Below the pieces are notes generated by a model, which was not told the origin of the DNA, made no database searches, and was given only the letters and a program-made list of their open reading frames with translations. Of a stretch of 64,000 bases of DNA, positions 1 through 8,701 are shown piece after piece. The position numbers and the translations under genes are program-made. The first letter of the stretch is position 1. Each line of letters begins with the position of its first letter. This DNA comes from Clostridiales bacterium oral taxon 876 str. F0540 (GTDB taxonomy: Bacteria > Bacillota > Clostridia > Clostridiales > Clostridiaceae), in NCBI GenBank assembly GCA_000466585.1, contig KE993462.1, forward strand, positions 1 to 64,000. Direction: 5' to 3'.

Positions 1-43
1 AGATAGACTACCCAGTGTTCCGAGTGAAAGGAGGAAAAATATT

Positions 44-1336
44 ATGTTAGAATTTAAATTTCCTGATATAGGTGAAGGAATAACAGAAGGAAAACTTTTA
101 AAATGGATGATAAAGCCGGGTGACAAAGTAAAAGAAGGCGACACCTTATTCTTGGTTGAGACTGATAAAGTTAATGCAGAAATTCCATCTCCGGGAGAAG
201 GTGTTATTTCCGAGGTAATGGCTAAAGAAGGAGACATAATATATGTAGGTAATGTTATAGTTAAGATTGATACTGGAGATGATTCAGGTAAAGCTGAGGT
301 TAAGACTATTAATGAAAAGGAAGAAGAAAATGCTGGAGTTGTTGGTGCTATTGAAGTTTCTTCTGAGGTTATAGAATCAAGCTTAGAAAGCTATAAAAAT
401 GGAGCTTCCGTAAAGCAAAAGGTTTTGGCTACTCCTGTGGCAAGAAAACTTGCAAAAGACTTAGGAATTAATATAAATGAAATAAAGGGAACCGGACCCG
501 CAGGAAGAGTAATGAAGGAAGACATATATAAAGCTAAAGAACAAATAGAACTTCCTAAGTCAGAAAGGAACTCCGAGACAAAACAAGAAGTAATCAACCG
601 ACCTACGATAGAGATACCAGAGTTAAAGGTAAGCGGAGAGGTTGAGAGAGTATCATTGTCTACGTTGAGGAAAACTATTGCTAAAAATATGGTGCTTTCA
701 AAAACAATAATACCTCACGCATCAGTTATGGATGAAATAGATGTTACTAAACTAGTAGAGTTCAGAAAGAGCGTTAAGGAGATGGCAGAAGAAAATGGAG
801 TTCATTTAACCTATATGCCATTTATAATTAAAGCATTAGCACTTACCTTGAAGGACTATCCGTTATTTAATTCAAGTTATGATGCGGAAAAAGAAGAAAT
901 ACTAATTAAGAAGTATTACAATATAGGTATAGCAGTAGATACTCCTGATGGGCTTTTAGTTCCTGTAATAAAGGATGCAGACAAGAAAGGAATATTTGAT
1001 ATTGCAAGAGAAATTCAAAGCTTAAGTGAGGGTGCAAGAAATAGAAATATTGCACTTGAAAAGCTTCAAAATGGAAGTTTTACTATAACAAATTATGGTG
1101 CTCTTGGATCTAGCACAGGAATACCTGTAATCAGATATCCGGAGGCTGCAATTTTAGGAATTGGTAAGATAGGAAAGAAGCCTGTAGTAAGCGAAGAAGA
1201 TGAAATAGTTATAAGAAGCATAATGAATATAAGCCTTTGTATAGATCACAGAATAATTGACGGTGGAGATGCAGGACGATTCTTGAATAGATTAAGAAAA
1301 TATCTAGAAGAACCAATGCTTCTTCTTATGAGCTAG
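44..1336 (+). CDS. Dihydrolipoamide acyltransferase (E2) of a 2-oxoacid dehydrogenase complex
   Basis: This is the E2 core of a pyruvate-, acetoin- or branched-chain-type dehydrogenase complex, which moves an acyl group from lipoyl-lysine to CoA. An N-terminal lipoyl domain (residues 1-77) carries the modified lysine in the ETDKV motif (K42). A Pro-poor linker leads to an E3/E1-binding domain near residues 126-163 (ATPVARKLA, GTGPAGRV). The catalytic acyltransferase domain ends with the DHRIIDGGDAGRF active-site motif near residue 400. At 430 aa it has the usual length for a single-lipoyl E2. The start has a perfect AAAGGAGG site 10 bases upstream. E3 follows after 13 bases, so they are co-transcribed; E1 genes presumably lie left of the window. 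The acyl substrate cannot be told from sequence alone. Confidence 0.93.
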   Translation: MLEFKFPDIGEGITEGKLLKWMIKPGDKVKEGDTLFLVETDKVNAEIPSPGEGVISEVMAKEGDIIYVGNVIVKIDTGDDSGKAEVKTINEKEEENAGVVGAIEVSSEVIESSLESYKNGASVKQKVLATPVARKLAKDLGININEIKGTGPAGRVMKEDIYKAKEQIELPKSERNSETKQEVINRPTIEIPELKVSGEVERVSLSTLRKTIAKNMVLSKTIIPHASVMDEIDVTKLVEFRKSVKEMAEENGVHLTYMPFIIKALALTLKDYPLFNSSYDAEKEEILIKKYYNIGIAVDTPDGLLVPVIKDADKKGIFDIAREIQSLSEGARNRNIALEKLQNGSFTITNYGALGSSTGIPVIRYPEAAILGIGKIGKKPVVSEEDEIVIRSIMNISLCIDHRIIDGGDAGRFLNRLRKYLEEPMLLLMS

Positions 1337-1349
1337 GGGAGGAAGCATT

Positions 1350-2732
1350 ATGAAAGAATATGATATTGTTGTACTTGGAGGAGGTCCCGGGGGATATGTG
1401 GCAGCTATTAAGGCTGCCCAGCTGGGAGCTAAAACAGCTCTTATAGAGAAAGAAAACGTAGGTGGGGTTTGCTTAAATGTGGGCTGTATTCCTACGAAAA
1501 CTCTGCTTAAAAGTGCTAAGGTTTATGAAGATATAATGCAGTCAGAAAAGTTTGGTATAGATATTTTTGATAAAAGCTCAGTAAACATTAATTTAGACAA
1601 TCTTATGAAAAGAAAAGATTCTATTGTAAATAAGCTTACCGGAGGAGTTAAAGTCCTTTTAAAGCAAAATGGAGTAGATGTTTATAACGGGTACGGAGAG
1701 GCGATAGACAAGAACACATTGCTAGTTAATGGAGAAACCCTAAAAACTAAAAATTTAATAATAGCTACTGGGTCTTCAGCTTTTATTCCAAATACTAAAG
1801 GACTAAAAGAAGCGTTGGAAAAAGGTTATGCAATTACAAGTACTGAAGCATTAACTATAGATAAAATACCGAAAAAATTTATAGTTGTTGGCGGAGGGGT
1901 AGTTGGTGTAGAGTTTGCAGCTCTTTATAATGCTATTGGAAGCAAGGTTACTATACTTCAAAGATCGCAAATCTTACGTTCTCTTGATAAGGATGTAAGA
2001 GAGGCAATGGAAAAAATACTAAGAAGTAAAGGAATAGATATTGTATATGACATAGACATAGAGGAATATGAAAACAATAAAGTAGTTTGCAAGGTAAATG
2101 GTGAGAGAAAGATATATGAAGGCGACAAAATATTAATAAGCATTGGAAGAACTCCAAACTTAAAGGGAACTGAAAAATTAAACTTAAGTGTTGATAAGAA
2201 AGGCATTGTAACTGATGAGAAATTAAGAACAAATATTGAAGGCGTTTATGCCATTGGAGATGTTAATGGAAAGTATATGCTTGCCCATGTGGCATCTGCA
2301 GAGGGAATAGCAGCTGTGGAAAATATAATGGGTAAGGAGGAAAAAATCAACTACGATAAAGTACCTTCCTGCATATATACCTTCCCGGAAGTTGGAGTGG
2401 TAGGCCTTTCAGAAGAGGAAGCAAGAGAGAGGGGACACAAGGTAATAACAAGTACATTTCCTATGACAGCTAATGGCAAGGCAATGGCAGAGGGAGAGAC
2501 TGATGGTTTCGTAAAGATTGTTGCTGATGAGCAGTATGGAGAGGTTTTGGGAGTTCATATAATAGCTTCTCATGCTACTGATATGATTGCTGAAGCAGTA
2601 ACTACACTTGAACTTGAGGGAACCGTACATGATTTGGCTAAGGCAGTTCATCCTCACCCAACACTTTCAGAGGTTGTTATGGAAGCAGCACATGGTGCTA
2701 TTGGAAAACCAATACACATATTTAAGAAATAG
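1350..2732 (+). CDS. lpdA: Dihydrolipoamide dehydrogenase (E3)
   Basis: This FAD- and NAD-dependent flavoprotein reoxidises the dihydrolipoyl group of E2. The FAD-binding GGGPGG dinucleotide motif is at residues 10-15. The redox-active disulfide is C41/C46 in GGVCLNVGCIPTK, and the NAD-binding VVGGGVVGVEFA motif is near residue 175. The C-terminal HPHPTLSE motif supplies the catalytic His-Glu pair to the other monomer. It is 460 aa, with no extra N-terminal lipoyl domain, unlike some clostridial E3 proteins. It lies 13 bases after the E2 gene and is followed immediately by a strong terminator, so it closes this operon. Confidence 0.95.
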   Translation: MKEYDIVVLGGGPGGYVAAIKAAQLGAKTALIEKENVGGVCLNVGCIPTKTLLKSAKVYEDIMQSEKFGIDIFDKSSVNINLDNLMKRKDSIVNKLTGGVKVLLKQNGVDVYNGYGEAIDKNTLLVNGETLKTKNLIIATGSSAFIPNTKGLKEALEKGYAITSTEALTIDKIPKKFIVVGGGVVGVEFAALYNAIGSKVTILQRSQILRSLDKDVREAMEKILRSKGIDIVYDIDIEEYENNKVVCKVNGERKIYEGDKILISIGRTPNLKGTEKLNLSVDKKGIVTDEKLRTNIEGVYAIGDVNGKYMLAHVASAEGIAAVENIMGKEEKINYDKVPSCIYTFPEVGVVGLSEEEARERGHKVITSTFPMTANGKAMAEGETDGFVKIVADEQYGEVLGVHIIASHATDMIAEAVTTLELEGTVHDLAKAVHPHPTLSEVVMEAAHGAIGKPIHIFKK

Positions 2733-2774
2733 AAAATTATCCCCTCAGAAGTATCTCTGAGGGGATAATTTTCT
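2731..2774. terminator. Intrinsic terminator after lpdA
   Basis: A 19-bp perfect inverted repeat (2731-2749 pairs with 2756-2774) with a 6-base loop lies directly on the lpdA stop codon. Its A-rich and T-rich ends give a U-run in both directions, so it could also end the convergent gpx-ohrR transcript. Confidence 0.85.
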
Positions 2775-2787
2775 ATGCTGCTATAAA

Positions 2788-3225
2788 TTACTGCTGTTGT
2801 CTTAAATGTTGAAGCAAGGATTTAAGTTTTGTTCTTAATTCTATTACTTCTTCAGCTGCAAGACCGGTACAGCAAAAAATTTTGTTCGGTATTTCTAAAG
2901 CTTTAATTTTCATGTTCTTGCCGTCTTCAGTAAGCTCAACATAAACATTTCTCTCATCTTTAGTATCTCTTTTTCTTTTTAAGATATTCATAGTCTCTAG
3001 CTTTTTAAGAAGCGGAGTCAGGGTACCGGAATCAAGAAAAAGTTTTTCGCCTAATTCCTTTATTGTTATATTATCTTTTTCCCAAAGTACAAGCATTGTT
3101 ATATATTGAGTATAAGTAATGCCAAGTTCGTCTAAAAAAGGTTTATATAATCTGGTTACTTCTTTGGAGCATGCATATAGTGCAAAACATAACTGATTAT
3201 CAAGCATAAGCATTTCTTCGTCCAT
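2788..3225 (-). CDS. MarR-family organic-peroxide sensor, OhrR-like
   Basis: A 145-aa winged-helix MarR-family repressor. The N-terminal motif LDNQLCFALY with a single conserved cysteine (C13) is the peroxide-sensing site of OhrR proteins; oxidation of this Cys releases the protein from DNA in that family. The wing and recognition helix (TLTPLLKKLE, then KRDTKDERN) are typical. Two further cysteines (IFCCTG, near residue 118) could take part in disulfide formation, which is inference. It lies 25 bases downstream of the glutathione peroxidase gene on the same strand, so it is probably co-transcribed and autoregulated. An OhrR-like palindrome lies at the head of the operon. The start has a GGAAGTGA-type ribosome site. 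Confidence 0.88.
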   Translation of the reverse strand: MDEEMLMLDNQLCFALYACSKEVTRLYKPFLDELGITYTQYITMLVLWEKDNITIKELGEKLFLDSGTLTPLLKKLETMNILKRKRDTKDERNVYVELTEDGKNMKIKALEIPNKIFCCTGLAAEEVIELRTKLKSLLQHLRQQQ

Positions 3226-3250
3226 AACTTCACTTCCTAGGAAATATTTT

Positions 3251-3796
3251 TTAGATAAGCTTTTCTACTTCAGGAGCAATATCCATTGGTTCAACAGGAG
3301 ATTCAAATCTTGCTACTACATTTCCTTCTCTATCTATTAAAAACTTTGTAAAGTTCCATTTAATTGAGTCGCCGATTAAAAAGTCAGGGAAGTTCTTTAA
3401 AAGGTGATTATTAAGGAATTTTCCTGTAGCATCTTCTAAGTCAAAGCCTTTAAAAGGAGATTCACTAATTAGATATTTAAATAAAGGATGAGCAGTTTCT
3501 CCTCTAACATCTATCTTTTCAAACATAGGGAATTGAACTCCATAATTGATTTCACAGAATGTTTTTACTTCACTGTTACTTCCTGGTTCCTGTTCTGCGA
3601 ATTGATTTGAAGGAAAACCTAAAATTTCAAATCCTTCTGAATTATATTTTTCATAAAGTTTTTGAAGATCCTTATACTGTGGTGTAAAGCCGCATTTGCT
3701 TGCAGTATTAGTTATTAATAATACTTTACCCTTATATTTGTCTAAGGATATTTCCTCTCCGTCTATAGTTGTTACTTTAAAATCATAAATACTCAT
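3251..3796 (-). CDS. Glutathione peroxidase family (thiol peroxidase type)
   Basis: This Gpx/BsaA-family enzyme reduces organic and hydrogen peroxides. Its active-site motif NTASKCGFT has Cys35 in the place of selenocysteine; the FPSNQF motif and the WNFTKFL motif complete the Cys-Gln-Trp-Asn catalytic set. At 181 aa it is full length. In bacteria without glutathione such enzymes usually use thioredoxin, so the name is historical. The gene is first in a two-gene unit with the OhrR-like regulator and has a clear GGAGG site. A sigma-A-type promoter and a 15-bp palindrome precede it, which points to peroxide induction. Confidence 0.92.
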   Translation of the reverse strand: MSIYDFKVTTIDGEEISLDKYKGKVLLITNTASKCGFTPQYKDLQKLYEKYNSEGFEILGFPSNQFAEQEPGSNSEVKTFCEINYGVQFPMFEKIDVRGETAHPLFKYLISESPFKGFDLEDATGKFLNNHLLKNFPDFLIGDSIKWNFTKFLIDREGNVVARFESPVEPMDIAPEVEKLI

Positions 3797-3831
3797 AATA
3801 ATATACCTCCATAAATTAGTAATATATTTTG

Positions 3832-3846
3832 TAAAATTTAATTTTA
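3832..3846. promoter_or_regulatory. Candidate OhrR operator
   Basis: TAAAATTTAATTTTA is a perfect palindrome with 7-bp arms around one central base. It resembles the known OhrR site (TACAATT-AATTGTA). It lies between the minus-strand promoter and the gpx start codon, about 16-30 bases after the expected transcription start, a sensible position for a repressor encoded by the second gene of the unit. Confidence 0.6.
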
Positions 3847-3868
3847 TACAACTTAATTCTATGCTTAA

Positions 3869-3897
3869 ATATTAGCACTTATTATATTCAGAGTCAA
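3869..3897 (-). promoter_or_regulatory. Sigma-A-type promoter for gpx-ohrR
   Basis: Read on the minus strand, TTGACT (3892-3897) is separated by exactly 17 bases from TAATAT (3869-3874), and the gpx start codon lies about 70 bases further on. Confidence 0.65.
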
Positions 3898-4078
3898 TAA
3901 TATTTTTTATTTTATTTCTATAAATTATGTAAAAGATTTAGTGCATAATAAAGCACTAAAATATTTAAAGGTTGGATACTTGTGCTATTATTAAAGTAAT
4001 AACTTTAGTGTATTGTATATAGATATTTGCCAGTATATAACTTATAATTAAATTATTATGATATTTTCGGAGGAGAAA

Positions 4079-4417
4079 ATGTTTAAAAGTTTGTTTGGCA
4101 GGAATGATGATGAGGACGATTATAAGCTTTCAATTGAAGATGATACTGAATTACAGAGCATTAGAAAGGCAGTTTTTAAGATAATTAATGTGCAAATAAT
4201 TTACGATAGTGATGAATGCTTGTTTTATACGGCTGCAACATGTATTAACGAGAACAATAAGATTGAAACTATAAATTTAGATGATTTTATTGTGGATAAA
4301 GACATTGACAGTCTAATTGGTTCTAATATTGATTATGAAGAATTTGAGGAATTTGAAGAAATAACTGTTAAGGGAAGGATATACAAGGAGAATAAAGATG
4401 AAACAAGAGTACTTTGA
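4079..4417 (+). CDS. Acidic protein of unknown function
   Basis: I do not recognise this 112-aa protein. It is strongly acidic (runs such as DDEDD and EEFEEFEE) and has no signal peptide, membrane segment or cysteine cluster typical of a known family. An in-frame ATG exists at 4058, but a perfect GGAGGA site sits just upstream of the ATG at 4079, so I place the start there. Its last 20 bases overlap the Nudix hydrolase gene, implying translational coupling and perhaps a shared task, though no function can be given. Confidence 0.75.
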   Translation: MFKSLFGRNDDEDDYKLSIEDDTELQSIRKAVFKIINVQIIYDSDECLFYTAATCINENNKIETINLDDFIVDKDIDSLIGSNIDYEEFEEFEEITVKGRIYKENKDETRVL

Positions 4418-5027
4418 TATATATGATGAAGATATGAAGCACATAGGAACAAAGCTAAGAAGCGAGGTTCATAAAGAAGGTTTTTGGCACAAATCTTTTC
4501 AATGCTGGTTTGTGGGAATAGATAATGAAGAAGAATATATTATGTTTCAGAAGAGACAATTTGATAAAGACACTTATCCAAATCTTTTAGATATAACAGC
4601 CGCAGGACACCTGAGTGCTGGGGAAACTGTTGAAGATGCATGCAGAGAGATTAAAGAAGAGCTTGGCTTGGATGTGAAGTTTCAAGAAGTAACTCCTATA
4701 GGTATTATAAAAGAACAAAAGTCTGAGGTTAACTTTATTGATAATGAATTTGCAAATGTATTCTTGTACTACTGCAGTACTCCGATTGAAAAATTTAAAT
4801 TGCAGCAAGAAGAGGTTACGGGAATTTATAAGGTAAATTTAAGTGATATAGTAAAGCTTTTTAACAAAAAAATTGATTTTGTTGATATGAATGGATATAA
4901 AATTAATGAGTCCGGAGATAAAGAAAAGAATGATATAAAAGCTTTATTAATGGATTTTGTACCTCATGATTTTAGCTACTATGATAAGGTTTTTAAATGT
5001 GCAAAAGAGCTCTTACAATCTATATAA
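4398..5027 (+). CDS. Nudix hydrolase, isopentenyl-diphosphate-isomerase-like branch
   Basis: A 209-aa Nudix-fold enzyme, expected to cleave nucleoside-diphosphate-linked compounds with Mg2+. The Nudix box lies near residues 72-94 (AAGHLSAGE, then REIKEELG), with the paired Glu residues that hold the metal. Between the first Glu of the box and the REXXEE part there are six residues instead of the textbook seven. The N-terminal part (FDIYDEDMKHIGTKLRSEVHKEGFWHKS, split here only for description at residues 5-32) resembles the YfcD/IDI-like group. The substrate is unknown. The start codon lies inside the 3' end of the preceding acidic-protein gene, so the two form one operon. Confidence 0.87.
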   Translation: MKQEYFDIYDEDMKHIGTKLRSEVHKEGFWHKSFQCWFVGIDNEEEYIMFQKRQFDKDTYPNLLDITAAGHLSAGETVEDACREIKEELGLDVKFQEVTPIGIIKEQKSEVNFIDNEFANVFLYYCSTPIEKFKLQQEEVTGIYKVNLSDIVKLFNKKIDFVDMNGYKINESGDKEKNDIKALLMDFVPHDFSYYDKVFKCAKELLQSI

Positions 5028-5074
5028 TTAACATAAAAAGCTGTCGCTATTGTGACAGCTTTTTATGTTAATTA
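5025..5074. terminator. Bidirectional terminator hairpin
   Basis: A near-perfect inverted repeat of about 21 bp per arm around GCTATTGT, overlapping the Nudix stop codon. It has A-runs on the left arm and T-runs on the right, so it can act for the rightward operon and for the convergent lipoate ligase gene. Confidence 0.85.
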
Positions 5075-5126
5075 TATTTAATAAATAAAATAGTAAAACT
5101 GAATATTTCATAAATATATACTTAGA

Positions 5127-6119
5127 TTAATAAAACATACATTCCATAAAATCATCTATACTTATTGCTGCAAAATAATTTTCAAAATCGATTGAGTGCA
5201 AAAGTTCCTTTACAGAAGCTTCTTTATATTGATTACCTAAAAGTAAAGCTTCCAATTCAGTAACTTCTTTTTTACCAAAGAAATCACCTAAAATTTTCAT
5301 GTTGATGATTTTCCCATCTTTAACATTAAATCTTAAGTCAAGCTTGCCTCCGGTAAATCTTTTACTTTTTTCAATATCAAATTCAGGGGATTCACCGTAG
5401 TTCCATTCCCAAAGAGAATATCTTTTTGACATAAGCTCTCTAATTGAAGATAAATCTTTATCAGATAATATATATTCATTTTGCTTATAATTCTCATCTT
5501 CTAGCAGATACTTAAGTAAAGTATCCTTAAACTCCTCAATTGTTATCTTATTTGCCATGTAGGGATATATGTTGGTAACTCTGCTTCTAACAGACTTAAC
5601 ACCTTTTGATTCAATCTTTTCAGGTTTTACATTTAGTGCATCTTGAACTACCGAAAGGTCAGAATTGAAAAGTATTGTTCCATGATGCAAAAGCCTGTCT
5701 CCAAAATAGTATTGCGCATTTCCAGAAAATTTTTTGCCATCAATAGTTATATCATTTCTTCCGGAAAACTCTGCATTTACTCCAAAATTTTTAAGGGCTT
5801 TTATTATAGGCTCAGTAAATTTACGAAAGTTACTTACAACGTCCTTATTGTTTTTTACTATAAAAGTAAAATTCAAATTTCCCAAATCGTGATAAACAGC
5901 GCCTCCCCCTGAAAGCCTTCTTACGACATTAATGTTATTCTCATTAATGAATTTTGAATTTATTTCTTCTATAGTATTTTGATTTCTGCCAATAATAACA
6001 GACGGTTCATTTTGCCATAAGATAATGAAATCTTCTCCTAAATTAAGGTGCTTAACAGCATATTCTTCAAGCGCAAGATTAAAGTGAGGATCATTACACA
6101 CATTTCTTATACTAATCAT
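5127..6119 (-). CDS. lplA: Lipoate-protein ligase A
   Basis: This enzyme activates free lipoate with ATP and attaches it to lipoyl domains such as that of the E2 protein at the left end of the window or a glycine-cleavage H protein. The catalytic domain has the conserved RRLSGGGAVYHD motif near residue 72, the lysine region KKFSGNAQ near residue 133, and the HHGTIL motif. The accessory C-terminal domain is present (330 aa in total), so this is a complete LplA rather than a split LplA/LplB pair. The start has a TTAGGAGAT ribosome site. It is a single-gene unit. The functional link to the E2-E3 operon is an inference from the pathway. Confidence 0.93.
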   Translation of the reverse strand: MISIRNVCNDPHFNLALEEYAVKHLNLGEDFIILWQNEPSVIIGRNQNTIEEINSKFINENNINVVRRLSGGGAVYHDLGNLNFTFIVKNNKDVVSNFRKFTEPIIKALKNFGVNAEFSGRNDITIDGKKFSGNAQYYFGDRLLHHGTILFNSDLSVVQDALNVKPEKIESKGVKSVRSRVTNIYPYMANKITIEEFKDTLLKYLLEDENYKQNEYILSDKDLSSIRELMSKRYSLWEWNYGESPEFDIEKSKRFTGGKLDLRFNVKDGKIINMKILGDFFGKKEVTELEALLLGNQYKEASVKELLHSIDFENYFAAISIDDFMECMFY

Positions 6120-6405
6120 AATCTAATCTCCTAAGTAATAACTATTATTAATTAATAATTTACACTCAAAACGTTTACTTGTCAAGATATATAAAGTTAG
6201 TGGTATAATATATTTTTGATTTTAAAAGTTCTTACAGGTTACATTTTTAAAGACATCAGTATTTTACTAGCCTATAGAATTATATACTTTAATTTATATT
6301 TATATAAATATATCATTGTAAAATTGGAATACTAATCATATGCGAAAACTTTAATGTATTTTATGGTTAATTATCCATAGTTTTCTACAAGAGGATGTGA
6401 TATAT

Positions 6406-8625
6406 GTGAAGATAACATCTATTAAAGTATATGAAGGCAATAATATTAAAAGAAGGAAAAGAATAATTCGAGTCACAATTGAAAATAGTTATGATGCTCA
6501 GATCAATAAATATTTAAAGTCCTATTTTAGATTATCTTTTCTATTAGGCTTTAAAGAAAAGCTTATCGATATAGAAATTAAGAAAAATTTATATAATGTG
6601 TGGGTTACATATACTCAGGAAGAAGTATCAAAGTACCTTCTGAGCAATATTTTCTATGATATGGACAATGCTGAAAAAATAATAGATAAAGCAGATAATC
6701 TTGTGAAAAAGGGATTTTTATATGATACCGTGAAAGGCTTTAGAGATAGAAATATTCCTGTAATAGATATAAATGAAGATTTATTTCAAATCGGTTACGG
6801 AAAGAACTCAATAATAATAGGACGAAATTTTCAAAGTTATGAAAATATGGTTGAGGTTGAAATTTCAAGAAATAGGAAAACCTTATGGCAGTGTTTGCGG
6901 TATGCACATATTCCTAAAGTAGAAGGAAAAGTTCTTTACAGCATTGAAGAGATAAAGGAAATAGAGGATTTTAAATATCCTATAAACCTAAGAAATATAG
7001 ACAAAACTGCTGATATAAAGATAACCATAGCTGATAAGGAAGAATTAAATAGAGTGTTAGATAACATGATGAAAATGTATACTCGAGCATTTATTTACAG
7101 TGGTTCAGTAAATTACAGGATAATTTGCTATAAAGGCGAGGTTAAAGTAATACTCAAAAAAGAAGATGGATATAAGATTATTGAAATCAGTGACAGAAGC
7201 ATGGCAATACTGGAAGTAGTTGATACAATAAGCAGACTTAGAGCATTTTGTAAAACCGTGTATAAAAGTATATCCATCGAGTTCATGTATATAGATATAA
7301 TAGAAGATAAAGAGCTTAAGGTTGTTGATATAGGAAGTGTATTTGATATAGGAGAAGAGCTTAAAGAAGTTAAGGATAAAATTATAAGTTCATTTATTGA
7401 CTGTGTGGTTGATGAAGGAATTGGTACTATACCTATAGTATCAGTAACTGGGACTAATGGTAAAACTACAACTGCCAGAGTCATAAACTACTTATTAAAT
7501 AAAATAGGGTATAAATCTGCCTTAACATCAACCGGCGGAATTTTTATTGACGGTCAAAAAATAAAAAACGGGGATACAACGGGATTTTTAAGTGCCAGAG
7601 AAGTTTTAACAGATAGAAGTGTAGAAGCAGCTGTAATGGAGACAGCCAGAGGCGGAATTTACAGAAACGGACTTGGATATGAAATGGCTAAGGCAGCTGT
7701 TATAACTTCAATATCCGAAGATCATATTGGCATGGATGGTATAGAAAATATGGAGGATTTAATTGGAATTAAAACAGTTATACTTAATGAAATAGATCAG
7801 GACGGTAAAATTGTTTTAAAAGCACAAAAGGAACTAATACCATATATAAGCGGGAAAAATAATGTCTGTCTATATAGTACCGAAAAAAATGAAATTATTA
7901 AAGAACATGTAAATAATAAGGGTGAAGCCTTTTATGTTGAAAATGATTATATAGTTCATAACATTAATAGTTATGAAGAAAAAATTCTTAATATCAAAGA
8001 CATACCTTTTACACACGGAGGGTGTTCAAAAGGAAACACTCTGAATATAATGGCAGCTATTGCAGCAGTTTCATCTATCTGCAATGATACAAAAAAAATA
8101 GTTGATTTATTAAGTGAACTAAAATGTGATCTTTATTTTAATCCGGGAAGGCAAAACATACTTGAGCTTCATGACTTTAAGGTTATATTGGATTATGGTC
8201 ATAATTCCGAAGCGTTTAATGAAATTTTTAGTATAGCTCAATCTTTAAAACCCTCAAAGCTTACTGCAATTATTGCTGCACCCGGAGATAGAATGAATAA
8301 GTATATAAAAGAACTTGGAACTATTTCAGCTAGATTCTGCAATCATATAATAATCAGGGAACAAGAAGACCTTAGAGGAAGAAAAGCGGGGGAAACTGCA
8401 GCACTTATTAGAGAAGGAATTATTGAAGAGGGCTTTGATGAAAATGAAATAGAAGTAGTCTACAAGGAACAAGAAGCATTAATGCAAGCTATGGAAAGGG
8501 CAGCAGAAGGTGAAATTATTGTGTTGTTCACTCAGTGCTTGGACGTTATTATACCAACTATAAATAGTTTCTTGAAGAAGTCAGGCTATAACGGAATTGC
8601 TGAGGATTTGAACTTTTCTCATTAG
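6406..8625 (+). CDS. Cyanophycin-synthetase-like Mur ligase with reduced ATP-grasp region
   Basis: The protein (about 739 aa) has an N-terminal CphA-like segment (KITSIKVYEG), a middle part with a recognisable IGYGKNSIIIGRN ATP-grasp-like entry, and a C-terminal Mur-ligase domain. The Mur domain has a clear P-loop SVTGTNGKTTTA near residue 348, METARGG and NPGRQNI motifs. Real cyanophycin synthetases are about 870 aa and have a full ATP-grasp domain; here the stretch between about residues 200 and 310 is shorter and lacks the usual glycine-rich ATP-binding loop and acidic metal ligands. The Mur half should still bind ATP and ligate an amino acid to a carboxylate; the product is unknown. GTG at 6406 is preferred over GTG at 6397 because the GAGGATGTGAT ribosome site fits it. 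No cyanophycinase gene is nearby. Confidence 0.8.
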   Translation: MKITSIKVYEGNNIKRRKRIIRVTIENSYDAQINKYLKSYFRLSFLLGFKEKLIDIEIKKNLYNVWVTYTQEEVSKYLLSNIFYDMDNAEKIIDKADNLVKKGFLYDTVKGFRDRNIPVIDINEDLFQIGYGKNSIIIGRNFQSYENMVEVEISRNRKTLWQCLRYAHIPKVEGKVLYSIEEIKEIEDFKYPINLRNIDKTADIKITIADKEELNRVLDNMMKMYTRAFIYSGSVNYRIICYKGEVKVILKKEDGYKIIEISDRSMAILEVVDTISRLRAFCKTVYKSISIEFMYIDIIEDKELKVVDIGSVFDIGEELKEVKDKIISSFIDCVVDEGIGTIPIVSVTGTNGKTTTARVINYLLNKIGYKSALTSTGGIFIDGQKIKNGDTTGFLSAREVLTDRSVEAAVMETARGGIYRNGLGYEMAKAAVITSISEDHIGMDGIENMEDLIGIKTVILNEIDQDGKIVLKAQKELIPYISGKNNVCLYSTEKNEIIKEHVNNKGEAFYVENDYIVHNINSYEEKILNIKDIPFTHGGCSKGNTLNIMAAIAAVSSICNDTKKIVDLLSELKCDLYFNPGRQNILELHDFKVILDYGHNSEAFNEIFSIAQSLKPSKLTAIIAAPGDRMNKYIKELGTISARFCNHIIIREQEDLRGRKAGETAALIREGIIEEGFDENEIEVVYKEQEALMQAMERAAEGEIIVLFTQCLDVIIPTINSFLKKSGYNGIAEDLNFSH

Positions 8626-8701
8626 AATAATAAACTTAATAAGTTGCGTTTAGAAACTTATAGTAATATAATATTTTTAAAAAGACACTTTGAGGTGTAG
8701 T

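Noticed and set aside
1..43. End of an E1 component gene at the left window edge
   Set aside because: Short open stretches exist in all frames, but 43 bases are not enough to recognise the C-terminus of E1-beta; only the ribosome site of the E2 gene is certain.
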